Assembly (NCBI RefSeq): GCF_041262585.1
Contig: NZ_JBGCBZ010000014.1
Coordinates: 124,001 to 188,000, forward strand
Direction of reading: 5' to 3'
From: JAOEGB01 sp041262585
GTDB taxonomy: Bacteria > Actinomycetota > Actinomycetes > Streptosporangiales > Streptosporangiaceae
Length of the DNA stretch: 64,000 nucleotides
In this document: one piece after another, positions 63,397 through 64,000 of the stretch
Numbering within the stretch: position 1 is the first letter of the stretch
Layout of the letters: each line of letters opens with the position of its first letter
Notes under the pieces: generated by a model
Databases searched by the model: none
What the model was told of the DNA's origin: nothing
Seen by the model: the letters and a program-made list of their open reading frames with translations, nothing else
Position numbers and translations under genes: made by a program

Positions 63397-64000
63397 ATGC
63401 CGAGCACGACCCGTCTCGTCCTGACCGCCCACCTGGTCATCGGCGCCGTCACCGGCGTCCTGGCGATCGCCCGGCCGTCGACCGGAAACCTGGCCGAGCC
63501 GGTGGCCCGGCACCCCCTCGGCGCGCTGGCCAGCGCGGCGATCAAGAACGTGAACGGCGCCACCCTGGGCACCGTCCAGATCGAGCCGTACGCCACCACC
63601 AAGTCGAGGGTCACGATCAACGTTCGAGGGCTCCCCGCGGGCTTCCACGGCTTCCACATCCACTCGTCGGGCACGTGCGACCCGAAATCCGTGGACGCCG
63701 CGACCGGGAGCGCGTTCTTCAGCGCGGGCGGCCATCTCGACCTGGGCGGCGCGGGCTCCGGGATGGGCTCCGGCATGGGCTCTGGGATGGGCACGCCCGG
63801 CATCACCGCGGGGAACCTGCCGCCGCTGCTTGTGACGGCCGACGGCACCGGCAGCATCTCGTTCGTCACAGACCGGTTCCGCGTCGCGCAGCTCGGCGAC
63901 GCCGACGGCAGCTCGATCATCATCCACGCCAAACCGGACAACTTCGCGAATATCCCCGCTCGGTACACCCATCCGGCCGACTCGACCGGCACGTCGGGGC
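63397..64000 (+). CDS. Cu/Zn superoxide dismutase-like secreted protein (partial, truncated by window)
   Basis: ATG 63397 with GAAGGAG upstream; 201 codons are visible. A hydrophobic N-terminal segment (~7-25) suggests export. GFHGFHIHSSGTC gives the HxH copper ligands (His87, His89) and the disulfide Cys94. GGHLD (His113) and IIIHAKPDN (His178) supply further ligands. Where canonical enzymes carry the zinc-loop His/Asp residues, this one has a (GSGM)n repeat at ~120-132. Zinc binding is therefore doubtful and a methionine-rich copper site is possible. Confidence 0.85.
   Translation, partial: MPSTTRLVLTAHLVIGAVTGVLAIARPSTGNLAEPVARHPLGALASAAIKNVNGATLGTVQIEPYATTKSRVTINVRGLPAGFHGFHIHSSGTCDPKSVDAATGSAFFSAGGHLDLGGAGSGMGSGMGSGMGTPGITAGNLPPLLVTADGTGSISFVTDRFRVAQLGDADGSSIIIHAKPDNFANIPARYTHPADSTGTSG
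63753..63791 (+). repeat. GGCTCYGGSATG tandem repeat in SodC-like gene
   Basis: Three to four 12-bp units encode GSGM repeats inside the metal-loop region of the SodC-like protein. Confidence 0.8.

Overview
The window comes from a very GC-rich actinomycete chromosome with frequent GTG starts and ATGA/GTGA stop-start overlaps. The STAND/WD40/CHAT genes, the secreted GH18, GH1 and M14 enzymes and the LacI-controlled sugar uptake suggest a filamentous soil actinobacterium, possibly of the Streptosporangiaceae. That placement is inference; nothing in the window fixes a genus.

1-23 kb is an accessory, conflict-type region. A translationally coupled minus-strand operon encodes a gluzincin-type HExxH metallopeptidase, a CHAT (caspase-like) protease with a second ATPase-like domain, and a giant STAND NTPase/WD40 protein that runs off the left edge. 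Next come a MerR-like/DUF433 antitoxin with a DUF5615 PIN-like toxin, followed by a Tpt1/KptA RNA 2'-phosphotransferase, and then a coupled SWIM zinc-finger/large helical-repeat pair. After a secreted GH18 chitinase and a VOC protein there is a compact three-gene plus-strand operon: a membrane-anchored STAND-like NTPase with a TPR-like C-terminus, a 135-aa unknown protein, and an unusual fusion of a PaaK-like adenylate-forming domain with a GSx11DxD nucleotidyltransferase. tRNA-Lys(CTT) closes this part.

23-36 kb holds a secreted unknown, an OsmC/histidine kinase/response regulator operon, and a divergent flavin electron-transfer operon (ferric-reductase-like protein, FMN-binding SGAT protein, ApbE flavin transferase). 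It also holds an MDR-type reductase, a holin-like membrane protein, a LacI regulator facing an amidohydrolase/cysteine dioxygenase operon through three 13-bp-phased boxes, and a Uma2-type protein.

36-46 kb holds a FhuF-like iron reductase coupled to a CynX-type MFS transporter. A second LacI regulator shares a perfect 14-bp palindrome with a carbohydrate ABC importer operon about 5 kb away. Between them are a decayed ArsR-like pseudogene and a MazEF-like module. An ABC exporter and an aldo/keto reductase follow.

46-64 kb is mostly metabolic: a methyltransferase, a TetR/GH1 pair, a coiled-coil secreted protein, a large M14 carboxypeptidase, an aldehyde dehydrogenase, an alpha/beta hydrolase, and an atypical Nramp-related transporter operon with a PRC-barrel protein, a lipoprotein and a 31-aa membrane peptide. 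It ends with TypA/BipA, a broken phosphodiester glycosidase gene, and a SodC-like protein cut by the right edge.

A dispersed intergenic repeat with the core GTGATCATGCAC runs through the second half. It recurs with a 52-53 bp period in at least six intergenic regions, often as two arrays pointing at each other.
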